From: Zerene cesonia
Lineage: Eukaryota > Arthropoda > Insecta > Lepidoptera > Pieridae
Direction: 5' to 3'
Length of the DNA: 64,000 nt
Assembly: GCF_012273895.1 (NCBI RefSeq)
Contig: NC_052123.1
Span: 3,224,001 to 3,288,000 of the forward strand
Part shown: one piece after another, positions 43,598 to 57,600 of the stretch
Layout: every line of letters starts with the position of its first letter
How positions within the stretch are numbered: position 1 is the first letter of the stretch
Position numbers and translations under genes: made by a program
Notes under the pieces: generated by a model
The model's input: only the letters and a program-made list of their open reading frames with translations
Database searches by the model: none
What the model was told of the DNA's origin: nothing

Positions 43598-46500
43598 ATG
43601 CCCCGGCGTTGCTTGGACACTGAAGAATTGGTGGTAGCTAAGAAGAAGAAAGTAATAGAGGAATGTCCTAGTCTAGATGTGAGTTATTGTGATGACGAAG
43701 CACTCAGCCCAGGCATTATATTCACTGATGTAACTCAAAGGAAATGGCGCCTTGGAAAACCCATTGGTGAGTTAAATTATGCAAAGTGTATCAGGAAATA
43801 ATGTGTCAAATATAACATTATCTTGAAACATCTTTAATGGTAACATTAAGCATATTAGTTTCTATGACAGGATCTCTGCTCAAGCTTTCTAGCAGGTGTA
43901 AGATGTAGACATCCCCAGGTCAACTAAGTTTTTGTCAAGAGTTTTCAAACTTGTAGTAAGAAGTAAAAGTTGAATAGAGAAACATTAGTTCATAATTTTA
44001 AACTCATTAGATTTATCCATTTTTGTTCCATTGTTTATATTGGGATCCAATAATTTATTAGCCATTTACAGGTCGGGGAAGCTTTGGTAGAATCTACTTG
44101 ACATCTGATGATGTAGAGAAAGAAGTCACTAAATTAAATGCCAGATATGTGGTCAAAATAGAGCCACATACAAATGGACCCTTATTTGTGGAGGTACACT
44201 GCTTGATTAGATCTGGACAAACATCAAAAGGTAAATTAAATGATTACTAATAAAACTTCGACAATTTTTACACCCTGTATTATACTAAACATTTAAAATT
44301 TTAATACTTATTAGTATAAAATAGCATAATGAATAAATTAATTGTTTTTTGGTTTACATTTAATATTTCTTTTGCAGTGAAAGCATGGCGGCATCAGCAC
44401 AAACAAAAACGGCTTGGCATGCCCCATTATATAGCAAGTGGTTCATTCACTGATGAAAATACTGGCATAAAATATAGATTTCTTGTTCTACCACGCTATG
44501 ACATTGATCTTCATAAAGTTATAACAAGAACTAAAGTTCTTGACTTAAAGAATGTGCTCATCTTGGCAATGCAAATTTTTGATGTACTTGAGTACTTACA
44601 TAATCAAGGATACACTCATTCAGATATAAAGAGTTCAAATCTCATGCTGGGTTTTGATGGAAATAAATTCAATAAAGTCCAAGCTCTTAAACCGACACTA
44701 TCATTCCAAAAAGACACAAAACAAGCTGTTGTTTTGTCAAGAAAGCCAAAAAGGGTCAAAAGTAATAAGGGGCGTACTTCAAACTACTATGATGATGAAG
44801 ACTTTACTGTCAGAGAGAACCGAACATCACTAGATGATCCCATTCATGATAAAAGACTGGCCAGTGTTCGCAACAAACTGTCAAAAATATTAACAGACAA
44901 GAATAACAGAACCCTGCATAGACATCATGCATTCAATTTACGGCAGATCACAAATTATGTTAATTATGAAGACTTAAACAGTTCCATATGCTCAGATAGA
45001 TCATATCAAATACTACTAGATGATGGAAGCAAGATTCAAGATGATGACACCAATGAGTTGGAAGAAATTTACAGAGAAGCAATCTTATCACAGTCTAATG
45101 GACAAATATACTTATTGGATTATGGCCTGGCATCAAAATTTTTGGATTCTAAAGGTAATCATAAAGAGTTTGGAATGGATGCAAGGAAAGCACATGATGG
45201 TACTCTAGAATATAGCTCCAGAGATTCACATATTGGGGCACATTCTCGGAGGTCTGACTTAGAAACTTTAGGATACAATTTATTAGACTGGCTCACTGGT
45301 ACATTACCATGGAAAACAGCAGAAGTTCTTGCCGAACCAGATTTAGTGCATGCATTGAAGAAAAATTTCATGAGTGACATCAAATTACTCTTAAAAACAT
45401 GCTTTAAAACTGAATTCTATCCTCAGTTCTTGGAAAAATATTTACAATATGTGACAAAATTAGATTTTACTGAAAAACCTGATTATGACTATTGCAAAAG
45501 TCTGTTTAGAAGTGAATTGTTGAAAAATGGATATGTTTTTGATAAAGAGCTGCTTCTTAATTTCAATGAAGCGCCAAAATCGCCGATTAACAGGAATTGC
45601 TATTCAAAGAGACTAGGTACAAAAAATACGCCATCTGATTTTCGTGCAAGGAATGGTATAAAAAAAGCCTACGAAAGAGAAAATGTTTTTTCTCTTGAGA
45701 ATGATTTAAAGTTGGAACTTCTTAAACAAACTTTAAATTCTTCCAGTGACGGTCATAGAAAACCATGTACTTCCCGTAATTTCTTTATATCTGATGCTGA
45801 TTTAGTTGCACGACTGAAGAAGACTTTGATGCCGCACGATATTTTTGGAAAAAAGCTATCGCCGAAAATGTTGCGATCGAACAAAAGAAATATAAAACGC
45901 AAGGGTGTGAGGCGACACCGGAACAGTATTGGGAAATTTGGTAATTTCTTGGGTTCGGCCAGGCAGTTTACTTGGGCAGAAATATTAGCTGGAAACCCAG
46001 AAGATATTATTCGAAAAGAGCGCAATCCACCACCAGTTGACACATTTGTAGATGATGATTCTACTTGTAAGTATAGAATAAGGAAACTATCAAATGCATC
46101 TGATAATTCGGACTCAAACCTTCAGTCACCTTTATTACAGAAAGACTATTTACAAGGCTTGAATCCGACGTATGCTATGAAAGATGTGGTAGCCAATTTC
46201 AAAAAGAAAGTTTCAAAAAAATTTCATAAAAGTTCTGAAGAATCCAACCATGGGTTTGAAGGTTATACACCAGCAATGATAAGAGTTGTCAAATTAAGGG
46301 AAAAACGGGAGAGTAAAGATAAATTGGAAATGGCAAAGCCAGAAAATGAGAAAATAACCAGTAATAGATGTACAAGGTCTATGGCAAGCAAATGTAAACA
46401 AATTATTAAACAAAAGACTGTAAAAAATATTAAAATAAATGAAGAAGTGTCACAAAGAGAATGTGAGCCTCCAGTGGAAGGAAACCAAAATGATGGAACA

Positions 46501-46891
46501 TCACCTAAAAAAACACGAAAATCTAGTAGAGTTAGGAATAAACAAGAAGTTAAAGTTATTGAAAATCCTCCGTCATCAAAATCGTCACCAAGAAGTGAGT
46601 ATATTAATTCAATTATTTTTGCTGATCATTCTTAATTGAATTCAATAATTATAAATCTCTTTTTGATTCTTTTTTATAAGTTTTAGTTATTAAAAAAACC
46701 CCAAAATCAAATTAATTGAATATTAATATATATTCAGAATCTCTATGAAAGTTTGACTTAGACATGCATAGAATTTAATTGTAATGATAAACTTTTCTTT
46801 TTTAGAAACTCCAGTCCGCAAGAGAACCACAGTTACCGTGAACAGGCTAAGATTGAGGAGCAGTAAACGCAAAAAATTAAGTTCAAATTAA
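43598..46891 (+). CDS. ball: VRK-family serine/threonine kinase (ballchen/NHK-1 homolog)
   Basis: Coding exons: 43598-43766, 44072-44230, 44378-46594 and 46806-46891, all with GT/AG borders and matching phases; 2631 bases, 876 residues. Nuclear kinase family; in Drosophila the homolog phosphorylates histone H2A and BAF in mitosis and meiosis. Seen: glycine loop GRGSFGRIYL (57-66), ATP-binding Lys85 in YVVKIEP, catalytic loop HSDIKSSN with Asp192, Lys194 and Asn197, DYG at 357-359 (VRKs use DYG for DFG), and the VRK-typical ETLGYNLLDWLTGTLPW near 405-420. Odd: about 145 Lys- and Asp-rich residues are inserted between the catalytic loop and DYG, where VRK1 has roughly 20. A long basic tail (from about 490) has nuclear-signal-like clusters near 612-625 and at the end. 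The start ATG at 43598 is chosen because it is the first in frame after the last upstream stop. A polyadenylation signal AATAAA is at 47348. Confidence 0.93.
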
Positions 46892-48038
46892 AGTGTCCCT
46901 TTAAATGTTAGGATAAGTTTTAGCAATTAATTTTTTATTTACTTCTGTATATGATATGAGGGTTTTAATTACATTCTAAATTTACTGATTTAACCATGGT
47001 ATATATTATGGTTTTATCTTTTTATTGATGATTAAACTCATTATGCAGACATTGGCAGGAATTGCTGTTGGGGGTAGTAAGAGATGCTAATGACCAATGA
47101 CGATATGTGAAACTAATTAAAAATTTCTTCTGGAATTGATAAATTCGTTACATTTAATGCATCTTACCGTCCCCTTTTTTTTATTCTCAACTATTATAAG
47201 AGAAGGCGTTTTTTGCTGAAAAATGACGAGTGTTTGAAAAACATTAAAAATAATATATATTGTTCCAAGTTGAAATTTGGTTCAGAATTTATTATTTTTT
47301 AAAAGTGATTGCCATTACATAGATTTACTGTGAATGTGTTATGATCAAATAAAATATCATTTTTATATAGACTTTTATTTCCCTAAATTGTTAGATGAAA
47401 TTATGACAATTTGAGAAATCTGATCAAAGAGAATCCGAATATCGCTTAAGTATATATTGTGAAATACAAATTAATTATTACTCTATAATGTTCTGTGCTC
47501 TTTACTCAATTGAAGTTTCATTCAATGTACTTTTTACTCCTAACACCTTTGATATATATTATAAATGAAAATCCAACTCTCATTTATCTTCAAAAAAGCG
47601 TCACAGAATATTGAAAATAGATATATATTATTTTCTGTGTTGATCTATTATTTATTGGCTTGAAGGTCTCGTAACCAAGCCATTAAATATAAAAAAAAAA
47701 ATCTATCATTTAGTTTGACATTGACTGTTCATAAAGTTTTTGAAATGACGGCAGTCCAATCAAACTATTTGGCATTTGTAAATTGCTGTCATTTTTCAGT
47801 TTCCTATTATCACTAACATGACTTACGTTTTTCGTGTAGTTTAATTCAAATAAATAAACTAACTTGTCCACTACAGTGTTAGTGACAAGGCATTAGTTTA
47901 TCTGTACAGTTTTTTATTATTTACCAAGTTATTCATGTGTGAAATGTTATAATTGGTGATATAACCTACAATATAATTTCTTGCCTTCAGACTGAAAAGT
48001 TTATAAACTCTCGTCAAAGTTTTAAAAGTTTAATAAAA
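46892..48038. other. VRK 3' untranslated region and spacer to the haem gene
   Basis: AATAAA at 47348-47353 lies about 460 bases after the VRK stop codon, a probable polyadenylation signal. The haem gene promoter should lie between about 47400 and 48038, but I see no clear core element. No other gene. Confidence 0.55.
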
Positions 48039-51000
48039 ATGGAAAACGAAAGAATCCGAAACGTTATCCGAGTGGGTTCAAGGAAAAGCGAGGTATTCAA
48101 ATCATCTATTTATTAGATAACTGATAAGCAATAACTTTATTCGATGTACTAAACAGTTTATAGATAATTTGTTTATGATAATATAATCTAAATTTGCGAA
48201 AATAATATGTTCTAAGGTACAGAACAAATAAGAAATAGTTATATACACGTGTAATGGCATTTCAACTCTCAGGGTTATTAACATGCTCTGCCTTATATTA
48301 TGCAAATTAAAATTTTAAAATCCAACTTGTTTTGTAATTCAAGTTTTATCATGAATTAAAGTGACATTATATTATTGTATTTGTTAAAGTTTCGTGAATC
48401 AATATACATATAAATGATGTTAACTTCCTCAAAATTACTATAATTCTTCACTCTTTTTTTCTAACATTTAAAATGTATTTCGATACATATTGATAATCGA
48501 TTTAGTTATGAAATCTAAGTAAATTACCTTTAATATTTATAAACTTCTATATATAAAAAGTTTCTTTTTTCTTATCAGTATAATTCATTTATTTTTCAAA
48601 TCAAATACTTAATGTAAAAAAATTAAGATATATAATTTTTTTAAAACTAATATTCCCAAAAAGAGGAGGTTCTAATAATAGTGTGATTCAAAAGTGGTGT
48701 GTGTTTTATTTGGTGTTTAAAAGAAATATGTTGTCATTTGGTACCATTTTAGAATCTATACTCGAATTTTTCCCCCATGTCCATTTATAGAAAATTTATG
48801 TTTGTGGAAATAATGAAATATTATGTATTGCATCATTTTTTGCAGCTGGCGCTCATACAAACAAACTATGTAATTGATAGTTTGAAGAAAGTGTATCCGG
48901 ATAAAGAATTTACACTAGGTAATTATGGAGTAATTATTATACAAATTATATAGAGAAATAGTAATAATCTTAATCAATCACAATAATAATTTTTATTTGT
49001 TTATACTTTGTTAAACTTTTAAAAGAGATCAAAATAAACAAACTTATTGGGTGAGAAGTGCAATGATGTACCAACAAATATTATAAATGCAAAAGTTACT
49101 GTGTGTGTTGCTTCTTCACACCTCAACCGATAAAACATTCTGCATGAAATTTGGTACCAAGATAGCTTGAGACCTGCGAAAGGACCATAAGATAGGTTTT
49201 ACCCTGGAAATGCCACATCAACTGGAAGTGTGATGGTTTTCCTTTGTCTATTTGGATGAAGTGGCGGGCTGAAAGCTGGTGTTGTAAAATTGGGCACACT
49301 TTCCATTAATTTTGATGATTTCACTTAAAAATTAACAAACATTCAAAAATAATGTTTGTTTAAATGCAAATATTTGTGTTTTTTAATTCATAAAAGTGCT
49401 TTATCATCAATCCATAAAAATAAAGATTCCAAGTAGTAACAGTAATATTGCATCGTCATCATTTTTATTTTTAATTATTTAATCATAATCAGGGAAAAAT
49501 ATCACAGATATTATAATAACACAAATTTCAAACTGATACTCACGAAATTAAATTATAAAAAATATAGCATTTGTCTATTATAATGATAAGATATTAAATC
49601 ACATAACTTCTTGTTTATAAAATGAGTATGTTATCAGTGACCCAATGATGTTATGGGTATTATTTAATTTGAAATGATTCTACAAAAATTTTTTCGTAAA
49701 GACATACAAATATATATAAATGTGTAATTGTTGTTGAATAACAATGACAGCAACAAATGTCCTAAAAAAAATTCCATAGTCAATTGATAACTCTTTTTTT
49801 TTATTTTCTGCAGTAACAATGACAACACTGGGTGACCGTATACTGGATGTATCGCTCCCGAAAATCGGGGAAAAATCTCTCTTCACTAAGGACCTTGAAG
49901 ACGCTTTGAGAAACAATACTGTAGATTTCGTAGTGCACTCGTTAAAAGATTTACCCACGACCCTACCTGATGGGCTGGCTATAGGAGCTGTGTTTGAGAG
50001 GTATGCTATTTTTTACTCTTTCATAAGTGTTTTATAATAATACATAATATATATCTATGCAATATGGAAACATTGAAAAATAAATAATTATAAAAGATAA
50101 AAAAAATATAGATTTTTTTAAGAAAATAATATAACCATTTATTTCGAGACACAAAGAAAGTAATAAAATATATATGGTTGCGAGTGCCAACCTTTTGGCA
50201 AAAATATAATCATTCTCAGATCAAAGAGGCATATCTGAATACACAATATATATATATTGTAACTGCATTATAATAACATATATAATTAATAAGATAAGAT
50301 ACATATATTAATTAATAAGTTCTGCTTTTAATATGTTTTTTACATTTACGATTTTTCTCATTCTCATATGTATGTACTTATTTAAGAGTATAGGAAGGAG
50401 GTCGCAATCATACGAAATCCGTTGCAGATCCCTAAAAAAAATAGAATGTTGCTAGGCAAGTTATACTGAGTAGGATTTTAGCCATAGTGTATAGAAACCG
50501 GTTTTAATTAAATCAATTTATTTATAAAGGCGCAGATAATCACAAATTCAAACTCAAACATTTATTCATTCAACTAGACTTCTTATAGAAGTACTTTTGA
50601 ATCGTCATACTACACAGTTCTAACATTTACCACCGGTTCGGAAGGCAGATTCTACAGAGAAGAGCCGACAAGAAACTTCGTAGTTGCTCTTTTAAAATAA
50701 ACACACAATTTTAGCATAGTTACATTTCCGTTATAGAGTATACGTATCTTTAATTTTTAAAATTACAAAATATTTTTATGTCATCTCGTATGCATTATGT
50801 CCTATCTATATGTCCTATATGAATAAATGCATAAAAACAGTTTATTTGCGCCAAAAAAAAAGAAAATAGTACAATAAGAAGCAACTTTTATCGCTAAAAC
50901 AGCGGTTCCTTCTGGACAACCTTAGGTCGAGGTTTATAAAATTATTTTATATAGTTGTAAGGCGAAATATTTCTTATGCTTTTTATCATTCGAATTCATT

Positions 51001-54000
51001 TTTAATCGTTACCATGTGATGGCGCCTTAAGTTGTAAACGAATTTCCTAGAACTAGGACGTGGTAGTATTGCGCACGCGACCAATACAATTTTATCGCAA
51101 ATTGTATGTTTAAAATCAACAATTTGGTTAATAGTAATGAATGGACGAGTTCTTTCTCTCAATACGTATTTAATTCAAAGCGTAAATAATAATAACCAGA
51201 TATCATCATCACTGTCGACCAAACCAGCTACGAATATAAACCTACCTTTATTTCTTACTAGCTTTTGCCTGCGGCTTCACATGCGTTAAATTCGGAGTAG
51301 TTTTATAGATGTTATTATATATAAACCTTCCTCTTGAATCATTCTATCTTTAAAAAAAAACCCATCAAAATCCGTTGCGTAGTTTTAAAGATTTAAGCGT
51401 ACAAAGGGACATAGGGACAGAGAAAGCGACTTTGTTTAATACTATATAGTGATACTCCTTTTATCGTTAATGAATTACAATTGTTCCATTAATAAATTAA
51501 GACGTTCTGTAACTACTTCAAAATTTGGTTGGTTTGTTTTTCTTTTTAATTAGAGTGGAATTACATAACCATAATATGTGTACAACATATTCAACCGTTT
51601 TATATCGGTAAAAATGTGTATAAATGAAAGTTTTTTTTGTTGTATTTTTTTCTAAAAGAGAGGACCCGAGGGATGCGTTGGTTGTTCGAGAAGATATCAA
51701 AGAAACCACGCTCGCTGACCTTCCGGAAGGTTCTGTTATTGGTGAGTTTATGATGAATGTTGTTATATTATGTTGTACCTCTGATTTTCTCGATGTAAGA
51801 AACAGTTATAAGTTTTTCTTACATCATTTGAATATGTCCCCTTATTAATTACTTTTGTACGTAGCAAATGTAACTTCTTTGTCTGTTTGTTTGTTTAACT
51901 ATCTATTAAAAACTAATCGATAGATTGAGACAAATTTTTCATGATAATAGATTAATATTGGGTTAAACTCATAGACATTGTACATCTCATGTTTAATTAC
52001 TAATTTAGCGCTACCCAATACCAACATGTGATAGGGGATAGAAAATTTATTCGCCAAATATGACATTAAATAATAATGTCAACGGGCCGGTGTTTAAAAT
52101 AAGTAGTTGACGAGATACTTCTTTCAAAATACACGACGTTCAAAATTTTGTATTCCACGCGAGGAAAGCCGCGGGTGGAAACTAGTCAACGAAATATGTT
52201 TTTTTTTGTATATGTGTCAATAATAATATTATTTATAATATGTGTCATCGTCTAAATTGACTTTTTTTTGTTTCAAAGGTACATCGTCATTACGTCGTAC
52301 AGCACAGCTAAAGGGTAGCTACCCTCAGCTTAAAGTGGTCGATGTTAGGGGCAACCTCAACACGCGGTTAAGGAAACTCGACGATCCCACTACGGAATAC
52401 AGCGCATTATTGCTCGCACACGCCGGCTTGCAGCGAATGGGCTGGGGCCATAGAGTAACTAAGGTAGATGTTAACTGTTAACTCACTATATACCGTAGCA
52501 TAAAGGTTTAAACGAGAATCATTAATAGAAAATTTTTGCAGTAAAGAGTAAAAGTTTATCTTCATTCTACTGTATGTATGACGTCATCACATCGTTTTTC
52601 GTTTTCGGTTATTTTCTTTAAAAATATGCGATATGAAAAATTACCAATTTTCACTCAAGGTCTTATTAAAAATGAAATGTAGTCAATCAATTATATATTT
52701 TACTCATAGAGAATAAGTAACAATTTCCCGCAATATATAAATTGACGAAGCTATCATCTGCCTTTATAGTATGTACTGACAAGAAAGAGATATGTATGTC
52801 ACTTTATCGCTTTCTGAGATTGTCAATGTTATATGACATATCCTTCATATCTCTATCACAGAATAATAAGTACAAGTACTCTATGATCACTTCTCTATGT
52901 CTATGGATTTACCACACCCAAATACATGATCGAGTCTACACATGCAAATTACAAACACAAAATAACATATCGTCTTGACAATGAAAATCTTTGTTAAGAT
53001 TCAATAACAAGGACTATATTAATATTCATAAATTGCAATGTAATTAATTAACAATCAAATTATTAAAAAAAAAAAAAAAAAACTGGAACACCGGTCAAGG
53101 ATGGCTGAGGAAGCAATTATGGATCGTGAATAATTACTCATCTGTGAAAATGTTATTACGCTATTGTTTTTTTATTAGTGTCGATTATTGATTTTTGTAT
53201 GTATAATTACTGTTATGTTTTTGAGTTTTCACGTCGTAAATTTAGCAGTTACTTTAGACTTACTGTATTTAAAAAAAAACTGAAACATTCAAGCGAAGCT
53301 ATTTTTGTTTGTCAATAAGAAAATTTAGGCTATTACTAATTATATAAAGCTTGAACGCGCTGACTTCAAGAACTACAGAACCGAATTCAATAAATTCTTT
53401 TGTCGTTGGATACCATGTTTCTGAGTGCTATAGACTATATCTGTACCGCGGGCGAAGCCCAGGCTGACCGCTGGTCTTGTAAAATGTTATTCGCAATGAA
53501 AGGACGACATCTCCCTCTTTCGTCATCCTACCTTGTTATGTCGTCAATTTTTTTAAAGAAAAATACGAACTGATATCTTAAAAGAATGATGTGAAATTTT
53601 TTTATAAATACGAGTGTTAGGAATATGCATGTTGGTCTAGATTCAAACGTTTGTTTTTCGTACAAAATAGAAAATTATGTTCTAAAAATGGCCTTTATTT
53701 TCATACCAAAGGAAATATTCTTTTAGGTGTTGCCATGTTCTGAAATGATGTACGCAGTGGGCCAAGGCGCTTTGGCCGTAGAATGTAGGGCGGATAATGA
53801 AGAAATTCTGGAAATGTTGGCGCCCTACAATCACGTTGAAACGTATTGCAGAATATTGGCTGAGAGAAGCTTCCTGAAGACTTTAGGTTGGTATTGCCAT
53901 CAGAAAATAATCACTTATATAAGATACGGATTGATTTTTCAGGCGAAGTTTCGACTGGTTCAATCGACTGACGGTTCCTTTTTATTAGAATGTTCCCTTG

Positions 54001-54650
54001 TGTTCCCATTTGGATCAGGTCTATTTGAAGGCGGTTTAGTGTTTTTGTTCAAAATAATTATTTACATAAGATTTTATATGTTTTGATGTTTTAATACTGA
54101 AAGCTGATTTTGTACATCACTAAGCTTAATTGAAATACATTTTTCAGGCGGTGGCTGCAGCGCCCCCGTGGGAGTGTCGACCAAACTAAAAAAGCTGGAG
54201 ACAAATTTCTCACTAACCATATCCGGCGGTGTCTGGAGTCTCGACGGGGACACAAGGATCGACCACACGCTCGAGCAAACCTTCGAGCAAATCAAGAAGA
54301 CGCAAAAACACAAACTCAGCCCCACCGAAGACGGCTCGCACAAGAAAATCAAAGTGGACGAGACAAGAGCGGATAAAAACTACAACCCGTTGGAAGAAAT
54401 GGATAAAATGCTAAAGGAAGGACGCGGGAATCTGAGCTGCGTCGATACTAGGAGTCCGGAGGAAATAAAGGCGTTATCGGAGAATATATTCTGTGGTCTG
54501 ACAGAGAATAAGAGTATCCCGCTTGATGTGATTCAGAAATGTGATAGCTTAGGCCGAGATTTGGCAAATGAATTGATATCTAAAGGCGCTCTTGAAGTTA
54601 TGAAAGTGTCCCAAGATATCATAAGGAGCTCCACCGCAGTGAGGTCTTGA
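48039..54650 (+). CDS. HMBS: Hydroxymethylbilane synthase (porphobilinogen deaminase)
   Basis: Seven coding exons: 48039-48092, 48846-48918, 49814-50000, 51659-51741, 52279-52463, 53727-53886 and 54148-54650. All phases join, giving 1245 bases and 414 residues. The cytosolic enzyme joins four porphobilinogens into hydroxymethylbilane, the third step of haem synthesis. Visible signatures: RVGSRKSELALIQT at the N-terminus, GEKSLFTKDLEDAL, VVHSLKDLPT with catalytic Asp88, GTSSLRRTAQL with substrate-binding Arg138 and Arg139, VRGNLNTRLRKLD with Arg162, YAVGQGALAVE, and GGGCSAPV where Cys251 carries the dipyrromethane cofactor. Human enzyme is about 344-361 residues; the extra length here is mostly a charged segment (about 287-345) after GGVWSLDGDTRID. 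No mitochondrial signal is seen. The large introns 2, 3 and 5 carry repeat fragments. AATAAA lies at 54722, 72 bases after the stop. Confidence 0.97.
49070..49290 (+). mobile_element. Diverged family F Helitron-like fragment in HMBS intron 2
   Basis: CAAATATTATAAATGCAAAA, TGAAATTTGGTACCAAGATA and CTGCGAAAGGACCATAAGAT follow the order of the element at 2549-2813. No clean termini. Confidence 0.5.
50550..50940. repeat. LINE-like 3' fragment and second repeat in HMBS intron 3
   Basis: 50550-50720 (ATTTATTCATTCAACTAGAC, CCACCGGTTCGGAAGGCAGA, GAAACTTCGTAGTTGCTCTT) is a very common lepidopteran repeat that I take to be the 3' end of a non-LTR retrotransposon. 50874-50935 (GCTAAAACAGCGGTTCCTTC) matches the repeat near 41500. 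Confidence 0.5.
51258..51452 (-). mobile_element. Family C Helitron-like element, full length, in HMBS intron 3
   Basis: CTAG at 51258 with TTTTGCCTGCGGCTTCACAT, then GTTAAATTCGGAGTAGTTTT, CCATCAAAATCCGTTGCGTA, and an end whose reverse complement is TCACTATATAGTATTAAAC. Flanks are A and T as expected. It is the reference for fragments at 3995, 4744 and 20335. It lies about 200 bases before the acceptor of exon 4. Confidence 0.8.
53350..53490. repeat. Repeat fragment in HMBS intron 5
   Basis: GCTTGAACGCGCTGACTTCA, AGAACTACAGAACCGAATTC and ACCGCGGGCGAAGCCCAGGC have the wording of a Helitron-like 3' end; edges are unclear. Confidence 0.4.
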
Positions 54651-57600
54651 TGTTTCTGTCGTTTCAACGTGGCCAGAGATTTAGATGTTTTATTGGAATT
54701 TAGGCTTTGCTCACATAGGAAAATAAAATTTATATTCATTAAAATACGGTAGCGAATGCTCTGGCAATTAATTGGATGATAAAATTTAATGCTTGGTATA
54801 CAAATTGCAGTATCAAGGTTGAGCAAACAGTGATGAAAATGTACAAAATTTTAAGTAAATTTGTGCAGTTGGTTGTCAAGGGATTATGTTCATATAACAT
54901 ATATATTTAAGTAATAAATTTCGTTGAACCCTCACTAGTAGTACTAGGTGACTTTGTAGGTGAAAATTTCCTTACCGCTCCATAATTTAAAATGTGATAA
55001 AACATTACATTCCCAATACTAAATTTTTTAAATCGAATTCATTCTTAAAACTCATATTTTTATTTCTAATATTTAAATCCAAAAACCATCTTATTAATAT
55101 CAGGTTTAAATTTTTCGATAATTTTCTAATAACTAACCAACTAATAATGTCACGGTGCACAAAGTTTATAGTGATTTTAAATGTTTACAAGTCTTACGGG
55201 TGCTATATCCATCATACTATATGTATCTTTTTTTTAAATACACAATATGTATTAAATGCATCCCGTGTATTCCACACGTATGTACGAGACAAATATAACG
55301 TATATTTGTCCCTTTTACTCCAGACTTTCAGGTTTAAAGTTTATTGCACTTTGTACCCTGGGTTACTTCTTCGGTGCTACATAGATAAGCTCGATAATTC
55401 ACATAAATAATATAAAAAAAGAGTTCACTTTCAATTGTGCAATGAGATTGATTAATGTGGTTTTAGATCTCATTGTAAAATCATTGCGTATATTTACTTA
55501 TACATTTTAAAACATAATATTTGCAGTTATTCTTGGTCCGTATTAACCCTTCTTTTTGCGAACTAAAGGAATAACTTTGATCATTATTTAATATGACAAC
55601 ATTTTACGACTATTTTTTTACTCAAGAATCTTGAATTTAAATATCCATTTAATATGCATACCATATTACGTATGTAATACCATACTCTATTTTCTAATCA
55701 AATGGGAAGGTGGTAATATACTAATATAAAAAGTTTTTTATTAGAAAATTGTGTGTTCATTGAAAATTGTCTTGATTTTCATTTAAGATACATATAAATA
55801 AATATTCAATAGGTGTTTACGTTTCAGTTTTGTTGGTTTTACACAACATTTAATATATTCTGTTAGTTTTATGATTAAATGTTTTTGTTGTATTTTAAGG
55901 AATCTTATTTGAAAGCATTATTTTAATCTTAGATAATTATTCTTAAACACATAGTTCAGTCTTGGAGCTCTCTTTGGACCGTATACTACGAAAATGCATG
56001 ACGATTTAATCATATGTATCATGCATTTCATACAAGGTTCATATACAAAGCCAATATAATCGTCTAAGGTATGCAAATATACGCCAACGATAATGCTGAC
56101 GACTACCAATTTGTAAATATATTGTTATTAGTATAGATAATGTTATTGCGGAATTGTTTGTAAATATATTTAGATAGGTACTTATTAATAATCGGACATT
56201 ATAATCACGTACTTATTGTTATTGTTGATTTTGGGATATTTTATGATTAAATGGTGAAACTGGGTACAATACGTAGTTTTATTTGTGAACAAACAAGCAA
56301 TTCTAAGTAGTTATGTAATCCTAGGAACATTATTCCTATATATTACTAGACTTTTTTTTAGAAACTAGCAAAATACACAATTTAATGCGTCTTTTATTTC
56401 GATTGAAGTTTTATTTCGGTCTGGGAACTATGGCTAATGCTAATAGCTATGACTGTTTTAATAATTTTGATTATTATGAATAAAAACAAATTGAAATAAA
56501 TAGATTATTTAGTCATCTTTTTATTTTGATTAAGTACTATGCATAAAATATAGCTTCTTCAGTAGCTATTTAGTTATCACTAATCCGTTTTGTTTGAAAA
56601 TTATAGGAAACAAATACGTATTAGCGAGTTTAATAGATGTTTATTGCTATGTATTTTGGCGTTTTAACTTTTTCCCTATTTGGAACTAAGGCATTTAGTT
56701 ACAACTAATAATAGGGTAAATATGTTTACACGAACACACAGAGAAAAAAGAAAGTTGTGATAAAAACTCTAAAACGACAGAATGGATTTTAATGATTCTG
56801 TTCATTGGATTTATGTGTAATTGGATTGGGGATAATAACTGGAATTAAATATACCCATTAGTTTTGTAAGCTTACAAAAACCAATTGCATCTGAGCCGTG
56901 AAGTTCTCTAGAACTAATAAAAACATAGAATAAATGTATATCTGGACGAAGCTGTGGCGAGCAAGCTGGTTTACAATGAAAATTAATATTCTAAGGTGAT
57001 TTGTTCGTTGGTCATTGCACAAATGTGCGTTTTTAATAAAAAAAAATAGACGTCTTATGTATGTAACCTTTATTGTACAGTTTATACGGGGTTTTGAGCT
57101 AGATTAAATGTCTTTTGGCTAGATGCTAATCCTACCAATATTTTTAAGCTTAAGAGGACATACGTATGAACATGTTTGTTTCTCTTTACGCAAAAACTTA
57201 ACAAATTTAATGATAATTGGCAATGTTGAAGCTTGTGAACCAGCAATCGTAATAAAACATGGGCTATACATACTTGCTTGTGCTTAAGGGCGAAACTGCG
57301 CGGCAGAACTTGTTTAGTCATATAAATTCTAATAAACGATATTGCAATATGGTTGCACCAATAATATTATTATGTAAAGGAAAATAAAACGATAATTATT
57401 ACAATACTTTTATTTCACAATAAAATCTCAATCAAAACTCAAGCATTCTTAACCAGTTGTGAACACAAAATCCTAAATAACACTAACAAATACCTACATT
57501 ATCGTTGAACTTTACTCTCATGAAAAACGCGCGAAGATTTAAACATGGCGGTAATTTCAAGTACCTTTTCATAGCCCCAGTACTCGAGTTGAAAAAAAAA

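Noticed and set aside
53727..54086. 119-residue frame extending past HMBS exon 6
   Set aside because: Only 53727-53886 is exon; the rest is intron read through, as GGGCSAPV resumes at 54148 in the correct phase.
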